Assembly (NCBI GenBank): GCA_947474875.1
Contig: CANJKY010000001.1
Location: 1 to 25,518 of the forward strand
Direction: 5' to 3'
From: Gemmataceae bacterium
GTDB lineage: Bacteria; Planctomycetota; Planctomycetia; Gemmatales; Gemmataceae
Length of the DNA: 25,518 nucleotides
Below, piece by piece: positions 1 through 7,562 of the stretch. Position 1 is the first letter of the stretch; every line of letters starts with the position of its first letter. A program made the translations under genes and the position numbers. The notes under the pieces were generated by a model. The model saw only the letters and a program-made list of their open reading frames with translations, was not told the origin of the DNA and made no database searches.

Positions 1-562
1 CGGTGATCCGCCCGCCTGCCGGATGCGGACAGTTGCCGGTCGCACACCCGCCGGTGTCGCAGGCGTTCGTCCCGCACCCGTACTTGTTGGCCGTGTACGG
101 GAAGTACCACCGAATCGGAGCGTAGAACGGCCGCGGGGTACACAGCGGCACCCCGCTCGGGCACGGATGGAACCCGAGCCACGTCTTCAGCCGGTCGAGC
201 AGCGTGCCCCGCGGCCCGCACCCGGCCGCCGGCCGCGGCAGCAGCCCCGGCGACAGCAGGTTGAAGTGCGGGCGGGTCGTCGGCCCGCAGGTGTCGCACC
301 CGGCCGGCGGCGGGGTGAAGCTGGTCGGGCCGTAGTGCGTCGGGACGGCGCCACTGGAGGGCTGCACCGCGCCCGTCGCCGACCACCGCGTCGGGGTGCT
401 GACCAGCGCCGGGGCCGGGGCGGGCGTCGCCGCCGCGTCCTGCACCACGCTCGGCAGCGGCCGGCTCAGGCTGGACCCCGGAGGGTTGACCGACACCGGA
501 TCGCCCGCCACCGCCGCCACCGACACCGCCATGCCAACACCGAGCGCGAGGAAGCGTTTCAC
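1..562 (-). CDS. Secreted Cys/Pro-rich hypothetical protein, C-terminus beyond window
   Basis: Reading leftward from a GTG at 562, an open frame runs without a stop to the window edge, giving about 187 residues. The start is supported by a GGAGG Shine-Dalgarno at 568-572, five bases upstream. The protein opens with a short signal peptide (KRFLALGVGMAVSVAAVAGD, cleavage probably near residue 20). A Pro/Ala/Ser-rich stretch follows, then a region with spaced cysteines (CDTCGP, CPSGVPLCTPRP, CGTNACDTGGCATGNCP) and aromatic residues (FYAPIRWYFPY). It is probably exported and may be disulphide-bonded or envelope-associated. I do not recognise a named family and assign no function. The plus-strand open frames over the same bases are arginine-rich and look like shadows. 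It diverges from the lipoprotein gene at 793. Confidence 0.6.
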   Translation of the reverse strand, partial: MKRFLALGVGMAVSVAAVAGDPVSVNPPGSSLSRPLPSVVQDAAATPAPAPALVSTPTRWSATGAVQPSSGAVPTHYGPTSFTPPPAGCDTCGPTTRPHFNLLSPGLLPRPAAGCGPRGTLLDRLKTWLGFHPCPSGVPLCTPRPFYAPIRWYFPYTANKYGCGTNACDTGGCATGNCPHPAGGRIT

Positions 563-792
563 GGTGGCCTCCGTGCCATTTCCGGGAGTGAGTTTGTGGG
601 GGTTGAATCGACCGGACAACCGGCACAACCGGCGAGGGAGGCAGGATCAGGGTGAATAAGCTGATCTGCGGGACGTAACAACCGGCACAGGTTCGCCAGA
701 TTGCCGAGTCGAGCGGACCACCGGTCGGGCTTGATCCCGCACGACTGTTCGGCCATACGCACGACGTTCCCGCGGATGTTCGAGGGGCGGCG
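563..792. other. Divergent intergenic region with a 12-bp direct repeat
   Basis: This 230-bp gap separates two divergently transcribed secreted-protein genes, so both promoters should lie here. The sequence ACAACCGGCACA occurs twice in the same orientation, at 616-627 and 678-689, spaced 62 bp start to start. That could be a paired operator or chance in GC-rich DNA. I could not identify convincing -35/-10 boxes. Confidence 0.3.
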
Positions 793-1590
793 ATGTTCCG
801 TGGTCAATCCCGGCGGGCGTCGGTTCTGTTGATCGGAGTAATCGCCACCTCGCTCACAGGGTGCGGGCTGTTTCACGAGTACCGGCCGATGCGGGTTCTC
901 GTCCGGGACGCGCAGACCAAACAGCCGCTACAGGGGGCCGAGATCGAGGGCTGGAACATGGTCATGTTGGACGTGTTCGGCCCGAGCAGCCCGCACGGCA
1001 CCACGGACGCCAACGGTGTGGCTACCCTGAAGATCGGCCCGGAGCGAGGCTTCAACCTCCGCGTCGATGAGCCGGGGTACGAGATGACCGACCACCGCGA
1101 GGAAAGCAGCTATTTCAACACGCTGCCGAATCGCGGCGGGCCGGGCGACGACCCGAAGCGGATCGACGTGGTGATGGACCTGCCGCGGAGGCACGGGACC
1201 ACCGTCGTCGTGGTCGTACCGGACGGCTACCGCGGGTTGGTGCGGGTGAAGTTCGAGCCGACCAACGACCCACCGGACCCTACGAAGCATATCTACACGG
1301 TGATGGCGGACGCGTCCGGCCGGGCGGTGGTGCGGGTGCCCGAAATTTCCCTGTCCCGCGACATCGCCGCCCGGTACCGCAGCGGGAAGAAGGTGCCGTG
1401 GGACGGGAACAGCCCGAACTCGGAACGGGTCGCCATTCGGTATCTGGCGGAGACCCTGGACACCAGCCTGTGTCTGATCGGCACCGGACCCGAAGCCGAG
1501 GAACACGACCAGCAGATTCGGAAGCAGAAACCGGACGGGCGACGGGAGTTGGATCAGGCGGCCTACGACCGGCTTTTCCGACAGCGTTGA
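793..1590 (+). CDS. Lipoprotein with carboxypeptidase-regulatory-like beta-sandwich domain
   Basis: This is a 265-residue protein with a lipoprotein signal: basic N-terminus (RGQSRR), hydrophobic core, and lipobox LTGC with the acylated cysteine at residue 24. It should therefore be membrane-anchored. Residues about 32-100 (MRVLVRDAQTKQPLQGAEI, TTDANGVATLKI, RVDEPGYEM) match the pattern of carboxypeptidase regulatory-like/CNA-B-type beta-sandwich domains, which often decorate surface proteins. The remainder repeats similar strand-rich segments but lacks a recognisable catalytic motif. The ATG at 793 is preceded by GAGGGG. No partner gene is evident. The domain call rests on the strand/turn pattern and the exact function is unknown. 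Confidence 0.75.
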   Translation: MFRGQSRRASVLLIGVIATSLTGCGLFHEYRPMRVLVRDAQTKQPLQGAEIEGWNMVMLDVFGPSSPHGTTDANGVATLKIGPERGFNLRVDEPGYEMTDHREESSYFNTLPNRGGPGDDPKRIDVVMDLPRRHGTTVVVVVPDGYRGLVRVKFEPTNDPPDPTKHIYTVMADASGRAVVRVPEISLSRDIAARYRSGKKVPWDGNSPNSERVAIRYLAETLDTSLCLIGTGPEAEEHDQQIRKQKPDGRRELDQAAYDRLFRQR

Positions 1591-1640
1591 ACGGCCGGCC
1601 ACCGACACCGCCGGAACCCGGGTGCGAGCGGCGGGTCTCG

Positions 1641-2048
1641 TCACCCCTTCCCCATCGGCCAACTCGCGTTCTGCAACACCACGCGGTAGCCGTCCGGGTC
1701 CTCGAACGTCTGGCCGTGCCGGTCCCAGTACGGGTTGAACGCCGGCACCGCCCGGTGCCCGGCCCGCTCCATCCGCTCCACCGCCGTCCGCCAGTCGGCC
1801 GCGTCTGGCAGGTAGAACACCAGCAGGTTGTCCGGCGTCGGGGCGCGGCCGGCGGGATGTCCGGCTTTGTGGGTGAACTCCAGGTGGTACCCCGCCCCCG
1901 GGTGGCCGAGCATCACCCCGTCGAACCCGTCGTGGTCGCGGAACTCGGCCAGTACCTCGAACCCGAGCGCGTCGCGGTAGAACCGCACCACCGCGGCCAG
2001 GTCGTCGGTCGGCCGGGCCACCCGCAGGTGGGCGTGCGTCGGGAGCAT
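1641..2048 (-). CDS. VOC (glyoxalase/bleomycin-resistance) family protein
   Basis: The 135-residue length and pattern fit one vicinal-oxygen-chelate module: an N-terminal strand HLRVARPTDDL, a helix VVRFYRDALGF, YHLEF at residues 54-58, and a C-terminal FEDPDGYRVVL at 115-125. His7 and His55/Glu57 are possible metal ligands. The usual terminal glutamate of the DPDGN-x-IEL motif is replaced (YRVVL), so it may be a binding or non-canonical VOC member rather than a lactoylglutathione lyase. A GGAGG lies 7 bases before the ATG. The start sits 15 bp from the 32-bp-arm palindrome at 2064-2132, which would fall in the 5' leader of any transcript coming from the upstream MBL gene. Substrate unknown. 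Confidence 0.8.
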   Translation of the reverse strand: MLPTHAHLRVARPTDDLAAVVRFYRDALGFEVLAEFRDHDGFDGVMLGHPGAGYHLEFTHKAGHPAGRAPTPDNLLVFYLPDAADWRTAVERMERAGHRAVPAFNPYWDRHGQTFEDPDGYRVVLQNASWPMGKG

Positions 2049-2063
2049 CGTCCGCCTCCGGAC

Positions 2064-2132
2064 TTCTTCCGTGGCACCGGCGGCCCGCCGGTGATTTCAG
2101 ATCACCGGCGGGCCGCCGGTGCCACGGAAGAA
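2064..2132. repeat. Perfect 32-bp inverted repeat with 5-nt loop
   Basis: The left arm 2064-2095 (starting TTCTTCCGTGGCACC) is the exact reverse complement of 2101-2132, with the 5-base loop TTCAG. It begins 4 bp beyond the MBL gene stop and ends 15 bp before the VOC start. No T-tract follows on the minus strand, so it is not a classical intrinsic terminator, although so long a hairpin could still stop or stabilise RNA. The arm sequence differs from the GTAGCCGCGACC family elsewhere in the window. Confidence 0.9.
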
Positions 2133-2136
2133 ATAA

Positions 2137-3045
2137 TCACTCCATCCCCGGCAGGGGGCGTTGCACCGCGCGGACGACTTTCCTCACCGGGCGGGTGGCT
2201 CGCGGGCGGCCGGTGCGATCCGTCAGCGGCACGCTCGCCGCCGGCCGGTGCTGCGAGGCGGTGACGACCACCGCGTTCGACCCCACCTCCGCCAGCGCCG
2301 CCCGCCCTGCGGCGGCGGCCAGCTCCGGGGTGTTGCAGTCGCGGCTCAGGTGCAGTTGCACCACCGCCGTCAGCCCGCCGGGTTCGTCCGCCGTCGCCAG
2401 CGCCGCCACCGCGTCCGCCGCCTGCCGGTTCGACAGGTGCCCGTAGTCGCTCAGCACCCGCTCCACCAGGTGCCGCGGGCGGCGGCTGGCCCGCTCCATC
2501 GTCACGTCGTGGTTGAACTCGACGGCCAACACGTCCACCCCGGCGAACAGGGCGAACAGCTCGTCCGGCACCCGGCCCAGGTCGGACGCCAGCCCGAAAC
2601 TCCACGCGGGGGATTTCACGTCCCCGGCGTCCACCCGTAGGGCGAACGTGGGGGAGCTGTCGTGCGGCACCTCCACCGCCCGCAGGGTGATGCCGGGGGC
2701 GAGTGGTAGTGGGGTGTCGGCGGCGTACTCCCGCACCAGGCCGGCGCGGGCGAGCGGGCCGTACTGGGCGGTGGCGGCCAGCGCGTCGTGGTGCCGGCGG
2801 TGGGCGAACACCGGGATGTTCAGCCGGCGGAGTTGCTCGAACGTGTACCGGTTCCAGTGGTCGGTGTGGGTGTGGGTGAGGACGACGGCGTGGACCTGTT
2901 GCCACGAGGCGCCGACCGCCTGCAGCCGGCCGGACAGGTCTTGCGGGCCGAGGCCGCAGTCGAGCAGCACGCCGACCCCGCCGGCCTGGAGGAGGGTGGC
3001 GTTGCCGGAACTGCCACTGGCGAGCACCGTGAGCCGGTCGGTCAT
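2137..3045 (-). CDS. MBL-fold metal-dependent hydrolase, YycJ/WalJ-like
   Basis: This 302-residue protein has the metallo-beta-lactamase fold signature. It shows the N-terminal LASGSSGNATLLQ (residues 8-20), typical of the YycJ/WalJ branch. The zinc motif HTHTDH is at 58-63, followed by VPHDSSPTFAL, the conserved acidic SDLG, EFNHD and a late HLSRDCNTPELA. Members of this branch are intracellular dinuclear-metal hydrolases, some with exonuclease activity or linked to cell-wall and DNA-damage phenotypes. The exact substrate here is not readable from sequence. The C-terminal ~45 residues are basic and Arg/Pro-rich (RTGRPRATRPVRKVVRAVQR), a possible nucleic-acid-binding extension. It lies 100 bp downstream of glpK on the same strand. 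A longer overlapping minus frame (2102-3139) is compositional and was rejected. Confidence 0.85.
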   Translation of the reverse strand: MTDRLTVLASGSSGNATLLQAGGVGVLLDCGLGPQDLSGRLQAVGASWQQVHAVVLTHTHTDHWNRYTFEQLRRLNIPVFAHRRHHDALAATAQYGPLARAGLVREYAADTPLPLAPGITLRAVEVPHDSSPTFALRVDAGDVKSPAWSFGLASDLGRVPDELFALFAGVDVLAVEFNHDVTMERASRRPRHLVERVLSDYGHLSNRQAADAVAALATADEPGGLTAVVQLHLSRDCNTPELAAAAGRAALAEVGSNAVVVTASQHRPAASVPLTDRTGRPRATRPVRKVVRAVQRPLPGME

Positions 3046-3145
3046 GAAACGTGGCCGGGGGTGAAGGGCGTGTGAAGAACTGTACCCGGCCGGGGGCGGG
3101 GGTGGGAAGGGCGGTCGCGGGAATGAGTGTGCCTACCACTCTCAG

Positions 3146-4675
3146 TCAGTTGGCGAATCCGATCACCGCCCGCACCGCCTTCCGCCACGTGGTCAGCTTG
3201 CGGTCGCGGTCGGCGGCGGGCATCGCCGGCTCGAACCGCTGCCCCGCCGCCAGCAGCGACCGCAGCTTCGCCTCGTCCGTCAGCCCGGCTCCGACGCCGG
3301 CCAGGAACGCCGCCCCCAGTGCCGTCGATTCACTCTGGGCGGCGCGGACCACCGGCCGGCCGAGCACGTCCGCCTGGAACTGCAGGAACCAGTCGTTGCG
3401 GGCCATGCCGCCGTCCACGCGGAGCGGGGAGTCTTGTAGCCGCGACCCAGCGGGGAGCGCGTTCGGCCCCGACGCGCTCCCCGCTGGGTCGCGGCTACTA
3501 GATGCCTCCACCAAATCCGCCACCTGATACGCCACACCTTCCAGCGCCGCCCGCGCCAGGTCCGCGGCGGTCGTGGCCCTCGTCAGGCCGAAGATCGCTC
3601 CACGGGCCTCCGGCACCCAGTGCGGGGCGCCCAGCCCGACGAACCCGGGCACGAACAGTACCGGCTCGGCCGGGTTCGACTCCTTCGCCAGCCGCTCGGA
3701 CTCGGCCGCCGAGGTGAACAGGTGCAGGCCGTCGCGGAGCCACTGTACGGCGGCGCCGGCCACGAACACCGCCCCTTCCAGGGCGTACTGCGGTTTGGTG
3801 TCGGTCATCGCCGCCACGGTGGTGAGTAGCCGGTTGGCGGACGACACCGGGGTGTCACCGGTGTGCAGCAGGTAGAACGCGCCGGTGCCGTAGGTGCATT
3901 TCCCCTCGCCGGGGGCGAAGCACCCCTGGCCGTACAGCGCCGCCTGCTGGTCTCCGGCGATACCGCGGATGGGGATGCCATCAGGCAGGAAGTCCAGCCC
4001 CTTCGTGACGCCGAACGCGGCGGCGGACGGCTTCACCTCCGGCAGCAGCGACCGCGGCACGCCGAAATAGCGGAGGAGTTCATCGTCCCATTGCAGGGTG
4101 TGGATGTTGAACAGCAGGGTGCGGCTGGCGTTGGTCGTGTCGGTGGCGTGGCTCGCCCCGCCGGTCAGTCGCCAGACGAGGAACGAGTCGATCGTTCCGG
4201 CCGCCACTTCGCCCCGCTCGGCCGCCACCTTCACCGCCGGATTTGCTTCGAGCAGCCACCGCAGCTTCGTTCCGCTGAAGTACGGGTCCAGCACCAAGCC
4301 GGTCTTCGGCGTGAGCCACGGCTGGTCGGCCGCCCGCTCGCGGCAGAAGTCGGTCGTCCGCCGGTCCTGCCAGACGATCGCCCGGCCGACGGGCCGGCCG
4401 GTGGTGCGGCCCCACACCACGATGGTTTCGCGCTGGTTGGTGATGCCGACGGCGGCGACATCACTTCCCGATTTGCCGGCGTTCGCCAGCGCCTCGCGGA
4501 CGGTGCGGGCGACCGAGTACCAGATGTCTTCCGGTTCGTGTTCGACCCACCCGTCCTTCGGGTAGTGCTGCTCGATCTCCTGCTGGGCCGAGCCGAGGAC
4601 GGCGAACGTGCCGGGGTCGAACACGACCGCCCGGGACGAGGTGGTGCCCTGGTCGATGGCGAGGAGGACGGTCAT
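3146..4675 (-). CDS. glpK: Glycerol kinase carrying an in-frame palindrome insertion
   Basis: The 509-residue protein is a FGGY-family glycerol kinase, phosphorylating glycerol to sn-glycerol-3-phosphate with ATP in the cytosol. It shows the N-terminal phosphate-binding DQGTTSSRAVVFD (residues 8-20), GITNQRETIVVW (78-88), the family signature FSGTKLRWLLEAN (133-145), catalytic Asp242 in GDQQAALYGQ, YGTGAF (262-267), and the C-terminal LRVDGGMARNDWFLQFQ. E. coli GlpK is 502 residues. Codons 393-414 are formed by a 63-bp palindrome (3436-3498), adding about 21 residues rich in S, A, G, P and R between DLVEA and LRVDGG. That segment is normally a short surface turn near the interdomain region. 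No clear Shine-Dalgarno precedes the ATG. The gene follows the VWA gene by 29 bp, so the two are probably cotranscribed. No glycerol facilitator or GlpD is visible nearby. Confidence 0.95.
   Translation of the reverse strand: MTVLLAIDQGTTSSRAVVFDPGTFAVLGSAQQEIEQHYPKDGWVEHEPEDIWYSVARTVREALANAGKSGSDVAAVGITNQRETIVVWGRTTGRPVGRAIVWQDRRTTDFCRERAADQPWLTPKTGLVLDPYFSGTKLRWLLEANPAVKVAAERGEVAAGTIDSFLVWRLTGGASHATDTTNASRTLLFNIHTLQWDDELLRYFGVPRSLLPEVKPSAAAFGVTKGLDFLPDGIPIRGIAGDQQAALYGQGCFAPGEGKCTYGTGAFYLLHTGDTPVSSANRLLTTVAAMTDTKPQYALEGAVFVAGAAVQWLRDGLHLFTSAAESERLAKESNPAEPVLFVPGFVGLGAPHWVPEARGAIFGLTRATTAADLARAALEGVAYQVADLVEASSSRDPAGSASGPNALPAGSRLQDSPLRVDGGMARNDWFLQFQADVLGRPVVRAAQSESTALGAAFLAGVGAGLTDEAKLRSLLAAGQRFEPAMPAADRDRKLTTWRKAVRAVIGFAN
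3436..3498. repeat. Family-1 palindrome, copy A, inside glpK
   Basis: Arms of 26 bp, 3436-3461 and 3473-3498, are perfect reverse complements. The left arm starts GTAGCCGCGACCCAGCGGGG. They flank the 11-nt loop TTCGGCCCCGA. The element is exactly 63 bp, i.e. 21 codons, and is read in frame by glpK with no stop in that frame. Its arms are identical to copy B at 20982-21043. Confidence 0.95.
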
Positions 4676-4704
4676 GGGGGAGGCCCGGCGGGAGCGGGGG
4701 TGCG

Positions 4705-7371
4705 TTACATCTTCACCACTTCGCGGGTGAAGTCCTCGGTCTTGGCGTACACCGTCAGCAGGGTGTCGCCGATCTCGAAGAACGTGCCCTCGCGTTCGTC
4801 CTTGCTCAGCGCCAGGTCCGGGTACTTGGCCGAGATCTGGTCCGCGGTCTGGGCCGGCACGTCCAGTTCGTCCGGTAGCAGGCCGGTGCTGCCGATGTAG
4901 AACACCAGCGCGCTCAGCCGGTCGCGGAACAACTTCTCCTGCTGCGCTTCCAGCTTCTTGCGGGCGTCGGTCAGGGCGGCCACGAACGCCTTCTTGTCCG
5001 GCTCGTCGCCCCGCAGCCGCGCCTGCACGATCTTCGCCAGGTCCTTCGCCCCCACCTCTTCGAGCAACTGCACCGTCACCCCGGTCGGCTTCAGCCCGAG
5101 GAACTCGTCGAAGTAGTCCTTCATCAGCTCGTCCACCTTCGTCACCTTCACGCGGGCAGAGAGCGTCTTGAACCCGTACTTCCAGCCGCCGTTCACCGCG
5201 TCCTCGAACTTCGGCTTCTCCACCGGCACCCCGTTCGCCTTCACCTCGTACATCCGCTCCAGGAACTTGTTCGCCGAGTGCAGCTTGCCCAGGTTCAGGA
5301 TGTGCCGGTTGCCGATGTCGATCTTGTAGCTGGTGCGGGTGTCCAGGGTGCCGTTGCTGAGCGCGGTCAGCCGGTCGGTGTACGGCACGGTGGTGGGGAA
5401 GTTGAGGAATAGGCTCTTGCTCAGGTAGTGCTTCTTCAGGTCCTCCACCTGCTCCGGGGTGAAGTCCTCGGCCGCCTCCTTCAGGTGGGCGGCGCACAGG
5501 CTGGCCAGGATCTTCAGCCCGCACAGGTGGTCGTACACGCCGGTGAAGTCGGGGGTGCCGGCGAACGGCGGGACGAGCGGCAGTTGGTCCAGCCGCAGCA
5601 GGTAGTCGGCCTTCGGGTCGTGCTTGCCGGCCGGGGTGCCGTCGGCGGCCTCCAGGATGCCTTCCTTCGCCAGCGCGTCGAACAGCTTCTTCCCGCTGAT
5701 CCGCACCTTCAGGGTCTGCACGTTCAGCTCGCCGTCGCCCACCAGGGTGTAGTTGTTGAACGTGCGGAGCTGGTCCAGCTTCACCCCGGCCACCTGCGAG
5801 ATCACCTCGTTGCCCTTCACCTTCACCAGTTTCACCCGCCGGGAGATGAGCATGTTCAGGGTGGCCGCGTTGCGGTTCACGTCGAAGCTGCTGACGCGGA
5901 CGTACTCGTCGTCGTCCACGTACTCGGTCTTCAGCCACGGCTCGGTCAGGTTGCCGTTCTCGTCGCGGGTGCCCTGCAGCCGCTTCACCCCGCGGCGGAC
6001 GTAGTGCTCCTGTAGGTACGGAAGGTTTACCAGGTAGTCACCGGCATTCTCCTCCAGCAGCTTGATCACGTTCACCAGCGGCATCCGCTTGTTCACCGGC
6101 ACCTGGCTGAGGATCTGGTGGCTTCCCAGTTCGCCCGGGTCACTCAGCAGCTTGTCCAGGTCGGTGGTCAGGGCGGCCACCTGTAGGTTCGTCAGCGCCT
6201 TGCCGTGCGCCAGCACCATCGTCGCATCGAACGCGCTGGCCAGGGCGTACTTGGCGGTGTTCAGGTTGCCCACCGCCAACTGCCCGCGGGCGAAGGCGTA
6301 CACCGCCTCGCTCGTCTGCACCTCCGGCACGTCCTTGAGCGCCTTGTACTCCTTCGCGTCCACCGGCCGGTACTGGTACACGGCCGCGTCGTGCTCCGGC
6401 TTGATGCCCATCACCTTCAGCCCGCCGGCCGCCCCGTTCACCCGCCCGGCGGCGTGGCTCACGAACACCTGGAACTCGCACCCCTTCGGCAGCGGCACCT
6501 CCACCGGCGGGGTGAGCGACGCGCCGAGCGTCCGGGTGTTCTCGTACAGGGTGTCGTACATGATCTTGATGTTGCCCGCCTTCACGCACGACCCGCCCAC
6601 GCTGTTCGCCACCCGCGACAGCAGGCGGAAGTCGGAATAGTCCGTGTACGCGATGGTGTTCACGAACACGTCCTTGCCCTGCAGCGTCTTGGTGAGCGCC
6701 ATCAGGCTGGTCACCTCGGCGTTGCTGGACGGGTCGTTGGCGTACCCGTCACTGTGTACGGTGATGCTGGTCAGCTCGCCGTCCCGCACCAGGCTCTCGG
6801 CCAGCCGCAGCCCGCCGGAGATGCACGTCAGGCACGTCGCCTCCAGCCGCTTGATCTGCTGCTGCTCCGGGCTGCCGGTCTTCATGATGTCGGCGATCGG
6901 CACCCGCTGGAAGTGGCAGGTGACGTCGCCCACGCTGCTGTACGAGATGAGCGTGACCACTAGGTTGAACCGCTTGTACTCGTCCAGGGTGAGCAGCTTG
7001 AGCAGGGTGTCCCGCACCTCCCGCATCTGCCCGTACATGCTGCCAGAGCGGTCCACCACGATGATGCTGTGGGCGATGGTCTTGGCCTTCGGATCCGGCT
7101 TGCCCCGTTCCAGTTCCACCCGATCGACCAGGTAGTACGCCCGCGGCTCGCCGAGCAGGTTGAACAGGGTGAACTTGGACCGGCCTTCGGGCACCGGCAG
7201 CGCCCCGGCGGACACCAGCTTCACCTTCGGGGCGACCGGCTTGCGGGTGGCGGGGGTCTTCGCCACCGCCTTCTTCGCTGCTGAGGCCGCGGGCTTCTTG
7301 GCGGGAGGTTTCTTCGCGGTGGGCTTGGCGGACTTCTTCGGCGCGGGCTTCTTGGCGGGCAGCTTCGCCAT
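4705..7371 (-). CDS. VWA-domain protein with histone-H1-like basic tail
   Basis: This is an 888-residue protein. Residues 1-52 are a Lys/Pro/Ala tail (AKKPAPKKSAKPTAKKPPA...) with about 16 lysines, like the tails of histone H1 and bacterial AlgP/Hc1-type proteins. The following von Willebrand factor A domain has a complete MIDAS: DRSGSM (107-112), the threonine motif TCISGGLRLA (182-191) and SDGYAND (207-213). There is no signal peptide, so it is probably cytosolic. The C-terminal ~550 residues are soluble, mixed alpha/beta and not assigned to a named domain. Cytosolic VWA proteins often act as metal-dependent scaffolds. The basic tail suggests nucleic-acid or polyanion binding, but that is inference. 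It is the first gene of a minus-strand run with glpK 29 bp downstream. Apart from that position nothing links it to glycerol metabolism. Confidence 0.85.
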   Translation of the reverse strand: MAKLPAKKPAPKKSAKPTAKKPPAKKPAASAAKKAVAKTPATRKPVAPKVKLVSAGALPVPEGRSKFTLFNLLGEPRAYYLVDRVELERGKPDPKAKTIAHSIIVVDRSGSMYGQMREVRDTLLKLLTLDEYKRFNLVVTLISYSSVGDVTCHFQRVPIADIMKTGSPEQQQIKRLEATCLTCISGGLRLAESLVRDGELTSITVHSDGYANDPSSNAEVTSLMALTKTLQGKDVFVNTIAYTDYSDFRLLSRVANSVGGSCVKAGNIKIMYDTLYENTRTLGASLTPPVEVPLPKGCEFQVFVSHAAGRVNGAAGGLKVMGIKPEHDAAVYQYRPVDAKEYKALKDVPEVQTSEAVYAFARGQLAVGNLNTAKYALASAFDATMVLAHGKALTNLQVAALTTDLDKLLSDPGELGSHQILSQVPVNKRMPLVNVIKLLEENAGDYLVNLPYLQEHYVRRGVKRLQGTRDENGNLTEPWLKTEYVDDDEYVRVSSFDVNRNAATLNMLISRRVKLVKVKGNEVISQVAGVKLDQLRTFNNYTLVGDGELNVQTLKVRISGKKLFDALAKEGILEAADGTPAGKHDPKADYLLRLDQLPLVPPFAGTPDFTGVYDHLCGLKILASLCAAHLKEAAEDFTPEQVEDLKKHYLSKSLFLNFPTTVPYTDRLTALSNGTLDTRTSYKIDIGNRHILNLGKLHSANKFLERMYEVKANGVPVEKPKFEDAVNGGWKYGFKTLSARVKVTKVDELMKDYFDEFLGLKPTGVTVQLLEEVGAKDLAKIVQARLRGDEPDKKAFVAALTDARKKLEAQQEKLFRDRLSALVFYIGSTGLLPDELDVPAQTADQISAKYPDLALSKDEREGTFFEIGDTLLTVYAKTEDFTREVVKM

Positions 7372-7480
7372 CGACGAACCTCGTGTGCGGATGAGACCGT
7401 AGGTGACGGGAGGTGGTTGAGGGAGTTTAGCGATTCGCCCCCACCTGGGGGAAAGTCGGCAGGTGAGCCGGGGCGGATTT

Positions 7481-7562
7481 TGTGAGCCGCTCTTCGCCGC
7501 GACCTCCGGGAGCGGTTGGGCCTTGACCGCTCCCGGAGGTCGCGGCGAAGAGCGGCGTCACA
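7481..7562. repeat. Long inverted repeat at DUF3592 gene stop, diverged family-1 relative
   Basis: Arms 7481-7516 and 7526-7562 are reverse complements over about 36 bp with a single extra G in the right arm. The innermost 31 bp (7486-7516 / 7526-7556) are perfect, with the 9-nt loop TGGGCCTTG. The core shares GCCGCGACC...GGGAGCG with the family-1 palindromes, suggesting a related but diverged element. The TGA stop of the DUF3592 gene (7558-7560) lies inside its outer edge. Confidence 0.9.

Noticed and set aside
616..689. Two ACAACCGGCACA direct repeats as a defined operator
   Set aside because: Only two copies, spacing of 62 bp, and no regulator known for the motif; kept only as a note on the intergenic region.
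559..876. A 105-residue minus frame upstream of the lipoprotein gene
   Set aside because: It overlaps the lipoprotein signal sequence and the GTG-started secreted gene, with no codon bias or motif.
2102..3139. A longer minus-strand frame across the MBL gene
   Set aside because: It is a low-complexity Arg/Pro/Gly translation that reads through the palindrome; the true frame has the HTHTDH zinc motif.
3146..5938. A 930-residue minus-strand reading frame joining sequence under the VWA gene to GlpK
   Set aside because: The part upstream of 4675 is Arg/Gly/Pro-rich shadow of the VWA gene in another frame; GlpK starts at the ATG at 4675 with its conserved N-terminus.
7438..7451. CCCCC-ACCT-GGGGG hairpin upstream of the VWA gene as a terminator or riboswitch
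   Set aside because: Only a 5-bp stem, with no T-tract and no conserved aptamer features.
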